NCBI GenBank assembly: GCA_050011815.1
Contig: JBEKIJ010000008.1
Span: 45,292-109,291, forward strand
DNA: 64,000 nucleotides
Origin: Chersky-840 sp050011815
Lineage (GTDB): Bacteria; Actinomycetota; Acidimicrobiia; Acidimicrobiales; UBA8190
Direction: 5' to 3'
Part shown: positions 1 through 7,714 of the stretch, in pieces
Layout of the letters: every line of letters begins with the position of its first letter
How positions within the stretch are numbered: position 1 is the stretch's first letter
The notes under the pieces: model-generated
What the model was told of the DNA's origin: nothing
Seen by the model: the letters and a program-made list of their open reading frames with translations, nothing else
Database searches by the model: none
Translations under genes and position numbers: made by a program

Positions 1-328
1 GGGGGTCGCGGGCCGTGTCCGGTGATCCGAGCTCCCCGGCCACCGTCGAGAACCGGACCAGCAGGTCGGTCCGGACACCGGGTTGGAACAGGGCCGCCTT
101 GGTGAAGCCCGAGACGTCGTCGGTCGTCTCGAAGAACCCGTGCGCCCCCCCGCCCTTGGCGTGCACGACCCGTTCGGGGACCCGCTCGCGGTTGAACTGC
201 TGCATCTTCTGGACCAGATACGTGTCCTGGAGCAGGATCGGCCCCTCGGGGCCGACGGTCAGGGAGTGCTCATCGCTCGTAGCCGGGATCCCGGCATCGG
301 ACGTGGTGTACTCGGGCGTGTCGCTCAT
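1..328 (-). CDS. Catalase, N-terminal part (runs off the window)
   Basis: The gene encodes a haem catalase that breaks hydrogen peroxide down to water and oxygen in the cytoplasm. Only the first 109 residues are visible. They contain the family block RERVPERVVHAKG, with the catalytic His at about residue 56, and then RFSTVAGELGS and DTARDP. All are standard for monofunctional KatE/KatA-type catalases, not for KatG peroxidases. The ATG overlaps the furA stop as ATGA, and the purine-rich AAGAAGGAGG inside the end of furA serves as its ribosome binding site, so it is co-transcribed with and probably controlled by FurA. The rest of the gene lies upstream of base 1. Confidence 0.93.
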   Translation of the reverse strand, partial: MSDTPEYTTSDAGIPATSDEHSLTVGPEGPILLQDTYLVQKMQQFNRERVPERVVHAKGGGAHGFFETTDDVSGFTKAALFQPGVRTDLLVRFSTVAGELGSPDTARDP

Positions 329-852
329 GAACGACCCTCCTTCTTCTTCTCAGGCCTTGCTGCGGCCTGCTCGCGGTGCGGCGGTCGAGAACCGTTGGTG
401 GCAGAACCCCGGGTGGGGGACTGACAATCGGGGCACAGACCCCAGAACGTGACCTCGGCTTCGTCGAGGACGTATCCCCGGGTCTCGGCGGGGGTGAGGC
501 ACGGACGCCGGCCGACGGCGCAGTCCACGTCGCTGGTGGCCCCGCACGTCCGGCACACGATGTGATGGTGGTTGTCCCCCACCCGTATCTCGTAGAGCGC
601 CGGGCTCCCCGCCGGCTCGATGCGCCGGACCAGCCCCACCTCGACCAGCGCGGCGAGGACGTTGTACACCGCCTGCGCCGAGACCGACCCGAGGTCCCGG
701 CGCACGGCGCGGATCACGGTGTCGGTGTCGGAGTGCGGTTGGCCCGCGAGGGCGAGCATCACGCCCAGCCGGGGTGCGGTCACCCGCAGGCGAGCGGCCC
801 GCAACGCCTCGGCGAACCCATCCCGTGTTCCCTCCGGTCCGGCCCTGCCCAT
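325..852 (-). CDS. furA: Fur-family repressor (FurA/PerR/CatR type)
   Basis: This 175-residue Fur-family metalloregulator should repress itself and the downstream catalase and respond to peroxide or metal. The N-terminal winged helix spans about residues 12-85. The dimerisation part holds the His cluster DNHHHIVC (residues 94-100) and two CxxC pairs (C100/C103 and C140/C143), which would bind structural zinc. The tail after residue 148 is basic, disordered and poorly conserved. The ATG at 852 is supported by a -10 box ending 6 bases upstream, so the transcript is probably leaderless, as reported for furA genes of mycobacteria and streptomycetes. The pairing with a monofunctional catalase resembles streptomycete catR-catA more than furA-katG. 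Confidence 0.93.
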   Translation of the reverse strand: MGRAGPEGTRDGFAEALRAARLRVTAPRLGVMLALAGQPHSDTDTVIRAVRRDLGSVSAQAVYNVLAALVEVGLVRRIEPAGSPALYEIRVGDNHHHIVCRTCGATSDVDCAVGRRPCLTPAETRGYVLDEAEVTFWGLCPDCQSPTRGSATNGSRPPHREQAAARPEKKKEGRS

Positions 853-858
853 GGGACC

Positions 859-888
859 ACTCTAGAGTCCTTCATAGAATGGAGTCAA
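859..888 (-). promoter_or_regulatory. furA-catalase promoter, leaderless
   Basis: On the minus strand a TTGACT box (888-883) and a TAGAGT box (864-859) are separated by 18 bases. The TAGAGT box ends 6 bases before the furA ATG at 852, so transcription would begin at or next to the start codon. The spacing is good for a housekeeping sigma factor. Confidence 0.6.
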
Positions 889-893
889 TCTAT
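874..893. promoter_or_regulatory. Candidate Fur-type operator over the furA -35 box
   Basis: A 20-bp imperfect palindrome of the form ATAGAaTG....CAaTCTAT (14 of 20 positions symmetrical) covers the -35 element of the furA promoter. It is AT-rich in an otherwise GC-rich stretch. Its place and symmetry fit autoregulation by FurA. The assignment to FurA is inferred from position only. Confidence 0.5.
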
Positions 894-898
894 TTTAT

Positions 899-1966
899 TT
901 ACATCGGATGCGCGGCGAAGAAGGCCCACATGACGTTGTCGGCGTCGATGGCGTCGGACTGGGGCCCGAGCACCCGGGTCAGCCTCCTGGCCAGGACGGG
1001 ACCGCCCGGCCACTCGTGGCCCTCGCCGGCGATGGCGTAGAGCTCGACGGTGGCACCGCCGGCGCACCCCGTGTAGTGGGTGAGGGTCACCCCTCCGCCC
1101 ACCGGTGACGTCGTGGGGGCCGACGAGCACCCGTCCTGGGCGGCCCAGTCCCGGGCCGCCTGGGGCACCGAGTAGGTCCAGTACGCCTCGCCCTGCCCGC
1201 CGTAGGGATCCACGGGGTCGGCGGTCCCGTGGAAGGTGAGGACGGGAACGGGCCGGGTGGTGGGGCACGGCGTCGGGTGGCGCAGCCCGCTCACCGGGGC
1301 GATCGCCGCGAAGGTGCCCGACGCGTCACACGCCAGCTGGCTGGCGACGCGCGACCCACCCGAGAACCCCGTGGCGTAGACGCGGTCGCTGTCGATGCAG
1401 TACCGCTGCTCCAGGATGTGGACCAGGGTGGTGAGGAACGTGACGTCGTCGGCCGAACCGGCGGGAACCGCCGCGCCCCCGACGAGGGGCTCGCCGGGAA
1501 CGTTCCAGTCGAACCCCGACCCTTCGGCGATCAACCCCTGGGGGTAGGCGACGATGAACCCGTGGCTGTCGGCGCTGCCATCCATGGCCGTGAAGGCCTC
1601 CTGCTCCGCAGCCGTGGACCCGCTGCCGTGCATGTTGAGCACCAGCGGGACCTTGCTCGAGGCCCCGTACCCGGTGGGCACGTGGACGATCACCGTCCGC
1701 TCCCGGTCCGCCACCGTCACCGCCAGGGTGGTCGACCCCGAGGTGGCGGCGGTGCCGCAGCCGCTCCCGCCCCCTTGCCCCGAGGAGGTCGGCGTCGAGG
1801 TGGCCGCGGTGGCCGGCGTCGAGGCGAGGGAACCGCCGTGCCCCCCTCCGCACGCGCCCAGTGCGATGACCGCCACGGCACCGGCGACGAGCACGCGTCC
1901 CCGCGTCCGGCGGGGAGCCCGGCCCCGGGGCCCCGTGGGCCCATGAACGGTCATGGGTCCCTCCAT
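899..1966 (-). CDS. Secreted lipoprotein esterase, PHB depolymerase/LpqC-like
   Basis: This is an exported alpha/beta-hydrolase lipoprotein related to polyhydroxybutyrate depolymerases and LpqC-type esterases. A basic N-terminus, a hydrophobic stretch and the lipobox ALGAC give lipid attachment at about Cys39, followed by a Ser/Thr/Gly-rich linker to about residue 75. Catalytic residues in family order are Ser202 in GFSGGS, Asp250 in HGTADPV, and His in GEGHEWPGG near residue 320. NMHGSGSTAAEQEAF and ADSHGFIVAYPQG are typical of this family. An ATG four codons downstream (1954) is an alternative start and still leaves a complete signal peptide. The substrate is unknown. Its stop lies just before the furA promoter, on the same strand. 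Confidence 0.85.
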   Translation of the reverse strand: MEGPMTVHGPTGPRGRAPRRTRGRVLVAGAVAVIALGACGGGHGGSLASTPATAATSTPTSSGQGGGSGCGTAATSGSTTLAVTVADRERTVIVHVPTGYGASSKVPLVLNMHGSGSTAAEQEAFTAMDGSADSHGFIVAYPQGLIAEGSGFDWNVPGEPLVGGAAVPAGSADDVTFLTTLVHILEQRYCIDSDRVYATGFSGGSRVASQLACDASGTFAAIAPVSGLRHPTPCPTTRPVPVLTFHGTADPVDPYGGQGEAYWTYSVPQAARDWAAQDGCSSAPTTSPVGGGVTLTHYTGCAGGATVELYAIAGEGHEWPGGPVLARRLTRVLGPQSDAIDADNVMWAFFAAHPM

Positions 1967-2082
1967 ATCACGCCGCGGATCGACGCCGCCGTCGGCGTGA
2001 CCGGCCTCGCCGCACGCGACATGAGGAGCACGTCGCGCCCCCGCCCTTCATCTGTCGAGGTGGACCCAGGACGATCCCGGAG

Positions 2083-2676
2083 ATGGTGGCACTGCCTAGG
2101 CTCGGGGTCGTGGAACTCGCCACGAAGCCGCTCGACGCGGAGACCTGGCCTGATTTCGAGCGCTTGGCCGAAGCCCACCACGGGGTGTGGAACGGGTGCT
2201 GGTGTCTCGGCTTCCACGCCGAGGGCGCCAACAACGTGCACACCCCGGAGCAGCGACGGGCCCTCAAAGAGGCGAGGGTGCGGGAGGGCCAGGCCCATGC
2301 CGCCCTCGTCTACGACGGCGAGCAGTGTGTCGGCTGGTGCCAGTTCGGACCCACCGACGAACTGCCTCGGATCAAGCATCAAAAGGCCTACCGCGAGGGT
2401 CTGCATCTCCTGCCGGACTGGCGCATCACGTGCTTCTTCGTGGGCCGGACGCACCGGCACCGGGGCGTGGCAGAGGCCGCCCTGGCCGGGGCGCTCGACG
2501 AGATCTCCCGGCGGGGAGGCGGCCTGGTCGAGAGCTACCCGGAAGACACCGCCGGGAGGAAAGTCTCGGGCTCGTTCCTCAACAACGCCACCGTGGCCAT
2601 GTTCGAGCGTTACGGGTTCGAGCGTGACCGCCAGATCGGAAAGCACCGTTGGGTGGTGACCCGGCGCGTGAGCTGA
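2083..2676 (+). CDS. GNAT-family N-acetyltransferase
   Basis: A 197-residue cytoplasmic acetyl-CoA-dependent acyltransferase of the GNAT fold. The central part ITCFFVGRTHRHRGVAEAAL (about residues 115-134) carries the Q/RxxGxA-type acetyl-CoA loop, here HRHRGVAEAA, and the C-terminal NNATVAMFERYGFER is the usual last strand and helix. The Trp/Cys-rich N-terminal half (WNGCWCLGFH) is typical of a subgroup whose acceptor I cannot name. The ATG follows CCCGGAG; a GTG nine codons downstream (2110) is possible. It is divergent from the esterase gene. Confidence 0.8.
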   Translation: MVALPRLGVVELATKPLDAETWPDFERLAEAHHGVWNGCWCLGFHAEGANNVHTPEQRRALKEARVREGQAHAALVYDGEQCVGWCQFGPTDELPRIKHQKAYREGLHLLPDWRITCFFVGRTHRHRGVAEAALAGALDEISRRGGGLVESYPEDTAGRKVSGSFLNNATVAMFERYGFERDRQIGKHRWVVTRRVS

Positions 2677-2755
2677 TCGCCCCTGCCACCTGCGCCGACG
2701 TCGCCTCGAAGACACGTGCCGACCGGTTGGGCAGCCCGGCGATATCCGGTCCGGG

Positions 2756-2782
2756 TGTCACATCCGACGCGTGGCCGGTGTC
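2756..2782 (+). promoter_or_regulatory. ECF41-type promoter
   Basis: TGTCACA at 2756-2762 and TGTC at 2779-2782 are separated by exactly 16 bases. As I recall it, the promoter described for ECF41 sigma factors is TGTCACA, 16 bases, CGTC, so only one base differs. It lies upstream of an AhpD-like gene and an ECF41 sigma factor, which fits autoregulation. Transcription would begin near 2790, which rules out the upstream ATG at 2771 and supports the start at 2816. Confidence 0.75.
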
Positions 2783-2815
2783 TCTATGCCGAGAGCATTT
2801 ATCGGAGGAGACATC

Positions 2816-3394
2816 ATGTCCAGCAGTCTCAGAATTCCCAAGGCCGAGATGACCGGCTTGTACGGCGCGCTGATCAAGCGCATGTCCCGCAGGATGTTCG
2901 GCGAGGTGCCCGATCCTGTCGGGGTCGCGTGGCACAACCGGAAGGTGCTGAACCTCAGCTTCAGCATCGGCCGTAAGGCGCAGAAGTGGGACCGGTGTGA
3001 CGAAAACCTCAAGTCGCTCGCTCACATGGCCACGGCCAGCCTGATCGGCTGTAGCTTCTGCCTGGACTTCGGCTACTTCCACGCCCACAACGAAGGGCTC
3101 GACGTGGACAAGGCGCGTGAGGTGCCCCGCTGGCGCGTCTCGGATGTGTTCACGCCGCTCGAGCGCGACGTCATGGAGTACGCCGAGGCCATGACGCAGA
3201 CTCCGCCGACGGTCACTGACGAACTGTCGGCCACGCTGCTGAGCGCGCTCGGGCCGGCCGCCCTGGTAGAGCTGACCCTGTTCATCGCGCTGGCCAACCT
3301 CATGGCCCGCTCCAACGTCGCGATGGGCGTGGAGTCACAGGAGTTCTCGGCCGCCTGTGACCTCGAGCCGCTCGCCCTGGCCTCGTCGGCATGA
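2816..3394 (+). CDS. Carboxymuconolactone decarboxylase/AhpD-like protein
   Basis: A 192-residue protein of the CMD/AhpD superfamily. These proteins are small all-helical enzymes with a redox-active Cys pair. The motif is visible as GCSFC (C79, C82) followed by His89 in FGYFHA, matching the ExxxCxxCxxxH layout. The start at 2816 is preceded by a strong GGAGGAG. The gene ends in an ATGA overlap with the sigma factor gene. CMD-type proteins are among the recurrent neighbours of ECF41 sigma factors, so it is probably the output and possible redox partner of that regulator. The substrate is not known. Confidence 0.87.
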   Translation: MSSSLRIPKAEMTGLYGALIKRMSRRMFGEVPDPVGVAWHNRKVLNLSFSIGRKAQKWDRCDENLKSLAHMATASLIGCSFCLDFGYFHAHNEGLDVDKAREVPRWRVSDVFTPLERDVMEYAEAMTQTPPTVTDELSATLLSALGPAALVELTLFIALANLMARSNVAMGVESQEFSAACDLEPLALASSA

Positions 3395-4254
3395 CCGACG
3401 ATCCCTTCGTCGCCCATCGCGGCCTGCTCTTCACGGTCGCCTACGAGATGCTCGGGTCTGCGGTCGACGCCGAGGACGTCGTGCAGGAGACCTGGCTCCG
3501 GTGGGCCGACGTGGACCGGGAAGATGTGCGTGACCCGCGGGCCTATCTCGTCCGGATCGTGACCCGGCAGGCGCTGAACCGCTTGCGAACGGTGTCGCGC
3601 CGCCGGGAGGAATACGTGGGGGAGTGGCTGCCCGAGCCGCTGCTCACCAGTCCCGATCTGGCCGAGGACGCCGAATTCGCCGAGAACATCTCGATCGCCA
3701 TGCTCACGGTGCTCGAGACCCTCGGTCCGGCCGAGCGGGCCGTGTTCGTGCTGCACGAGGTGTTCGAGACGCCCTACGACGAGATCGCCGAGGCCGTGGG
3801 CAAGACTCCGGCCGCGGTCCGCCAGATCGCGCACCGTGCCCGCCACCACGTCGCGGCGCGACGGCCACGGATGAAGGTGGACCAGGCTCTCCAGGAGGTG
3901 ACCCTCGAGAAGTTCATGGCCGCCGTCACCTCCGGCGACATTCAGGGACTCGTGGAGGTCCTCGCCCCGGATGTGGTGTTGATCGCCGATGGCGGCGGCC
4001 TGGTGCCGGCCGCTCGGAAGCCGCTCCAAGGGGCGGAAAAGGTGGTCGCGTTCTTGGCCCGGGTGGCGGATCTCTCCGGCCTGGTAGCGACGACCGCCTT
4101 GCTCAACGGCATGCCCGGTGCCCGGTTCAACGTCGCCGGGGATGACACGGCGGTGAGCCTGGTGATCGAGGATGGCCTGATCACCCGGATCTACGCAATC
4201 CGCAATCCGAACAAGCTGGGAGGCCTGGGAGAGGTGGCGGACCTGCGACGGTGA
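3391..4254 (+). CDS. ECF41-family RNA polymerase sigma factor (SigJ-like)
   Basis: A 287-residue extracytoplasmic-function sigma factor. Sigma2 spans about residues 10-75 (DAEDVVQETWLR) and sigma4 about 105-160 (helix-turn-helix around PYDEIAEAVGKTPAAVRQIAHRAR). A SnoaL-like domain fills about residues 170-285. It has the hallmarks of ECF41: WLPEP in the linker (79-83), DGGG (200-203) and NPNKL (272-276). In this family the fused SnoaL domain takes the place of an anti-sigma factor and tunes activity from within. No anti-sigma gene is adjacent, as expected. The start overlaps the stop of the AhpD-like gene. The inducing signal is unknown. Confidence 0.93.
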   Translation: MTDDPFVAHRGLLFTVAYEMLGSAVDAEDVVQETWLRWADVDREDVRDPRAYLVRIVTRQALNRLRTVSRRREEYVGEWLPEPLLTSPDLAEDAEFAENISIAMLTVLETLGPAERAVFVLHEVFETPYDEIAEAVGKTPAAVRQIAHRARHHVAARRPRMKVDQALQEVTLEKFMAAVTSGDIQGLVEVLAPDVVLIADGGGLVPAARKPLQGAEKVVAFLARVADLSGLVATTALLNGMPGARFNVAGDDTAVSLVIEDGLITRIYAIRNPNKLGGLGEVADLRR

Positions 4255-4320
4255 CCGTCCTCCGGCACTCATTCGAAAAGCCCCTTGACCAGGGTCGTCT
4301 GAGGGTGCCTCCGAAGAATT

Positions 4321-4395
4321 TGGCGCCCTCGGCAGGACTCGAACCTGCGCCACCGGCTCCGGAGGCCGGTGCTCTATCCGCTGAGCTACGAGGGC
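4321..4395 (-). tRNA. tRNA-Arg (anticodon CCG)
   Basis: The minus strand folds as a full cloverleaf. The acceptor stem is GCCCTCG paired with CGAGGGC, with discriminator G and an encoded CCA at 4321-4323. The D-arm is AGCTCAGCGGATAGAGC, the anticodon stem is CCGGC/GCCGG with loop CTCCGGA (anticodon at 4362-4360), and the T-loop is TTCGAGT. The anticodon CCG reads CGG. It lies head to head with argS. A tRNA-Arg next to argS is also the order I recall in mycobacteria. Confidence 0.97.
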
Positions 4396-4542
4396 AGATG
4401 GGACGGCCGCCGGCGCGAGCGCGGGGCGCGGTCGAGCGGAGCCACCACGAACTGTAGTCCCGGGTCCTGAGCCCCCGGCCGGTCGGCCCCGCTCCACCGG
4501 CAATTGCGCTCGAGGTTTCCCCGCGTCATCCTCGGCGGGACC

Positions 4543-6165
4543 ATGGCCGCCCGACCCCTCATCGCCGCCGCTGTGAGCCGAGCCCTGTCGTCGATGGGCA
4601 TCGAGGTGGACCCGGCCTCGGTCCATCTCGAGCGGCCCGCCCGAAGGGAAAACGGCGACTGGTCGACCAACACCGCACTGGTCAACGCCAAGGCCCTCCA
4701 ACGCCCGCCGCGCCAGATCGCCGAAGAGCTGGCCGGGCATCTGCGCACCGACCCGCTTCCACATCTCGAGTCGGTCGAGGTCGCCGGCCCCGGCTTCGTG
4801 AACCTCCACCTGTCGCCGGGATGGCTCCACGACACGCTCACCGAGGTGGTGGGCGAAGGCGAGCAGGGATACGCGCGAAACGAGCTCGGGGGCAACGAGA
4901 AGGTCCAGATCGAGTTCATCTCGGCCAACCCCACCGGCCCGCTCCACGTGGGCAACGGATGGTGGGGTGCCTACGGCGACGCCATGGGCCGGGTCATGAC
5001 GCGATGTGGGTGGGAGGTCCGTCGCGAGTACTACGTCAACGACACCGGAGGCCAGATCCGTGTGCTCGGCGAGAGCCTCCTGGCCCGGCGCCGCGGCGAG
5101 GCCGTCCCCGAAGCGGGCTACCAGGGCAAGTACGTGACCGAGCTCGCCACGCACTACGACGGCCCCGAGGAGCTCGAGGCGGCCGGGAGGTGGGCGGCGC
5201 AGCGCATCCTCGCCAACATCCAGACGACGCTCGCCCGCCTCGGCATCGTCTTCGACGACTGGTACAGCCAGGCGTCAGTGGAGGAGAGCGGTGCGGTCCG
5301 AGACACGATCGAGCTCCTGGCCGGCAAGGGGCTCGTGGACGAGCAAGACGGTGCGGTGTGGTTCCGGTCTTCGCGGCTCGGGGACAGCCGTGACCGCGTG
5401 CTCGTGAAGTCGAACGGCGACGCCACGTATCTCGCCGGCGATCTCGCCTATCACCGGGACAAGTTCCTCCTCCGCCACTTCGACCGCGTCATCGACATCT
5501 TCGGCGCCGACCACGCCGGCCAGGTGAAGAGCCTCACCCTCGGGGTCCAGGCCATGGGGGTCGACGCCGGCCGGCTCGAGGTGAAGATCGGCCAGATGGT
5601 GTCGCTCGTCCAGGGCGGAGAGGCCGGCCGCATGTCGAAGCGGGCCGGCAACGTCGTGGAGCTCGACGAACTGATCGACGACATCGGAGCCGACGCCACC
5701 CGGCTGCTCTCTCTCATGTCCTCGCTCGATCAGGCGGCGGTGCTCGACCTCGACCTGGTGCGGAGCCAGTCGATGGAGAACCCCGTCTACTACGTGCAGT
5801 ACGCCCATGCCCGCATCGCCTCGATCGAACGCCGACGCGCCGAACGGGGCATCGAGTTGCTCCCCCTCGGCGAGGTGGACCTCTCCCTCCTCGCGCACGA
5901 CCGGGAGCTCGAGCTCTTGCGCAGTCTCGAAGAGCTCCCCGATGTCGTGGCCGAGGCCGGCCGGGACCGGGCGCCGCACAAGGTCACCGCCTGGGTGCGG
6001 AGTCTGGCCGGCACCTTCCACGGCTTCTACCACGACTGCCCGGTGCTGGCCGAGACGGTCGGCACCGATCTGACCCAGGCCCGGCTGTGGCTCGTCGAGG
6101 CGGCGCGCGTGGGTCTCGCCATCGGCCTCGACACGCTCGGGGTGAGCGCACCGGACTCGATGTAG
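4543..6165 (+). CDS. argS: Arginyl-tRNA synthetase
   Basis: A class I aminoacyl-tRNA synthetase that charges tRNA-Arg in the cytoplasm. From the ATG at 4543 it has 540 residues, typical for ArgS. The N-terminal additional domain spans about residues 1-110. The HIGH motif appears as HVGN (135-138) within ANPTGPLHVGN, and the KMSKS loop is replaced by RMSKR near 363-367, as usual in ArgS. The C-terminal DALR anticodon-binding helices include YYVQYAHARI. An in-frame TTG at 4504 would add 13 residues without family similarity, so I chose 4543. It starts the conserved argS-lysA-hom-thrC-rho series. Confidence 0.96.
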   Translation: MAARPLIAAAVSRALSSMGIEVDPASVHLERPARRENGDWSTNTALVNAKALQRPPRQIAEELAGHLRTDPLPHLESVEVAGPGFVNLHLSPGWLHDTLTEVVGEGEQGYARNELGGNEKVQIEFISANPTGPLHVGNGWWGAYGDAMGRVMTRCGWEVRREYYVNDTGGQIRVLGESLLARRRGEAVPEAGYQGKYVTELATHYDGPEELEAAGRWAAQRILANIQTTLARLGIVFDDWYSQASVEESGAVRDTIELLAGKGLVDEQDGAVWFRSSRLGDSRDRVLVKSNGDATYLAGDLAYHRDKFLLRHFDRVIDIFGADHAGQVKSLTLGVQAMGVDAGRLEVKIGQMVSLVQGGEAGRMSKRAGNVVELDELIDDIGADATRLLSLMSSLDQAAVLDLDLVRSQSMENPVYYVQYAHARIASIERRRAERGIELLPLGEVDLSLLAHDRELELLRSLEELPDVVAEAGRDRAPHKVTAWVRSLAGTFHGFYHDCPVLAETVGTDLTQARLWLVEAARVGLAIGLDTLGVSAPDSM

Positions 6166-6248
6166 CAGTCGGGTCGTCCCCGCCTCCCACCCCGCCGGCT
6201 CCCCGCCGCGCCGCGCCCGACCCCGTCGGGCGGCGACGGGGTCGTGAG

Positions 6249-6254
6249 TAGCCT
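6249..6254 (+). promoter_or_regulatory. TANNNT -10 box for lysA
   Basis: TAGCCT ends exactly 6 bases before the lysA ATG at 6261. No clear -35 box is seen. It fits a leaderless transcript and supports the upstream of two possible lysA starts. Confidence 0.45.
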
Positions 6255-6260
6255 TTCCCC

Positions 6261-7652
6261 ATGGACGACCTGGTCGATGTCGGTGCCACGCCGCCCCACC
6301 GAGGTGCGCCTGCCGGGGGGCGCGACGGAGGTCCGGCGCTCGGTCCCGACGAGGGTCCGGTGCAGCGCGAGCTGCTCCCCATGACGGCCGAGGTCGGGAC
6401 CGACGGCAGCCTGGCGGTGGGGGGAGTGGGCCTCCTCGAGCTGGCCGAGCGATTCGGGACCCCGCTGTTCGTCTACGACGAAGAGCATCTCCGGGTCCGT
6501 TGCCGGGAGGCCGTCGACGCGTGGGGAGACGGCGTCGCCTACGCCACCAAGGCGTTCCTGTGCCTGGCCATGGCCAAGCTCGCCCACGAAGAGGGGATGT
6601 GGCTGGACGTCTCCACCGGCGGCGAGCTGCACGTCGCCCTCTCGGCCGGTGTGCCCGCGGCGCGTCTGGTCCTGCACGGCAACAACAAGTCCGAGCCCGA
6701 ACTGGCCCGCGCCCTCTCCGTTGGCGTCGGTCGCATCGTCCTCGATTCCTTCGACGAGATCGACCGCCTGGCTCGGCTGGCGCCGGCCCCCGCCCCCGCC
6801 GCCGAGGGCCGGAGCGCCGACGGTCGGCAGGCCGTGATGCTCCGGGTGACGCCGGGGGTCGAGGCGCACACCCACGATTTCGTTCGGACGGGACAAGAGG
6901 ACTCGAAGTTCGGGTTCGGTCTGGCCTCGGGTGCGGCTTCCCAGGCCGTGGCGCGGGTGCGGGCGCTGCCGGGGCTCGACCTCGTGGGGATCCACGCCCA
7001 CATCGGGAGTCAGGTGTTCAGGGTCGACTCGTTCGCCCAGGAGGTCGAGGCCCTGGCCGGTTTCTTCTCACCCCTGGGGCTCACCGAGCTGTGCGTGGGG
7101 GGTGGCCTCGGGGTCCCCTATGTGGCCCGGGAGACCGCACCTTCGCTCTCGCAGTGGGCGCAGACGGTGCACGACGCGTGCCGGAGCGCCGGGATCCCCG
7201 CCGAGACCCGGGTCACGGCCGAGCCCGGCCGCTCCATCGTGGCCGCGGCGGGAGTGACCCTGTATCGGGTGGGGACGATCAAGGAGCTCCCGGGAGTGCG
7301 GACCTACGTCGCCGTCGACGGTGGCATGAGCGACAATCCCCGGCCCGTGCTCTACGGCAGCGGGTACGAGACGTTCCTCCCACGTCAACCCACCGCGCTC
7401 CGTCCCTTGACGGCGAGAGTCGTCGGCAAGCACTGCGAGTCCGGCGACATCGTCGTGGCCGACGCCCGCCTCCCCGCCGATGTGGTGGTGGGCGACGTCC
7501 TGGCCACCCCCGTCACCGGCGCCTACGGCTACTCGATGGCTTCGAACTACAACAAGGTGCCCCGACCCGGCGTCGTGTTCGTGGCCGAGGGCGAGGCCCG
7601 TGTCGTGGTGCGGCGCGAGACCGACGACGACCTGATCCGTCTCGACGGGTGA
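6261..7652 (+). CDS. lysA: Diaminopimelate decarboxylase
   Basis: A PLP-dependent fold-III decarboxylase that turns meso-diaminopimelate into lysine, the last step of lysine synthesis. The PLP lysine is Lys97 in YATKAFL. Other family blocks are HGNNKSEPEL, GIHAHIGSQ, EPGRSIVA, the substrate-binding CESGDIV with its conserved Cys, and GAYGYSMASNYN near the C-terminus. The 463-residue form has a 40-residue N-terminal extension rich in Pro and Gly; an ATG at 6381 would remove it, but the -10 box sits just upstream of 6261. It follows argS by 95 bases, as in the conserved actinobacterial order. Confidence 0.95.
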   Translation: MDDLVDVGATPPHRGAPAGGRDGGPALGPDEGPVQRELLPMTAEVGTDGSLAVGGVGLLELAERFGTPLFVYDEEHLRVRCREAVDAWGDGVAYATKAFLCLAMAKLAHEEGMWLDVSTGGELHVALSAGVPAARLVLHGNNKSEPELARALSVGVGRIVLDSFDEIDRLARLAPAPAPAAEGRSADGRQAVMLRVTPGVEAHTHDFVRTGQEDSKFGFGLASGAASQAVARVRALPGLDLVGIHAHIGSQVFRVDSFAQEVEALAGFFSPLGLTELCVGGGLGVPYVARETAPSLSQWAQTVHDACRSAGIPAETRVTAEPGRSIVAAAGVTLYRVGTIKELPGVRTYVAVDGGMSDNPRPVLYGSGYETFLPRQPTALRPLTARVVGKHCESGDIVVADARLPADVVVGDVLATPVTGAYGYSMASNYNKVPRPGVVFVAEGEARVVVRRETDDDLIRLDG

Positions 7653-7702
7653 GCCCAGGGCGAACGCCCCACGATGTGCGGAGCCCGATCGCCGGTGGGC
7701 GG

Positions 7703-7708
7703 TAGCGT
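7703..7708 (+). promoter_or_regulatory. TANNNT -10 box for hom
   Basis: TAGCGT ends 6 bases before the hom ATG at 7715, which suggests a leaderless hom-thrC transcript. Confidence 0.45.
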
Positions 7709-7714
7709 GAACCG

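Noticed and set aside
3073..5154. Minus-strand ORF running through the tRNA-Arg
   Set aside because: The segment VAQRIEHRPPEPVAQVRVLPRAP is the well-known false translation of a tRNA, and the rest is the shadow of the sigma factor and argS.
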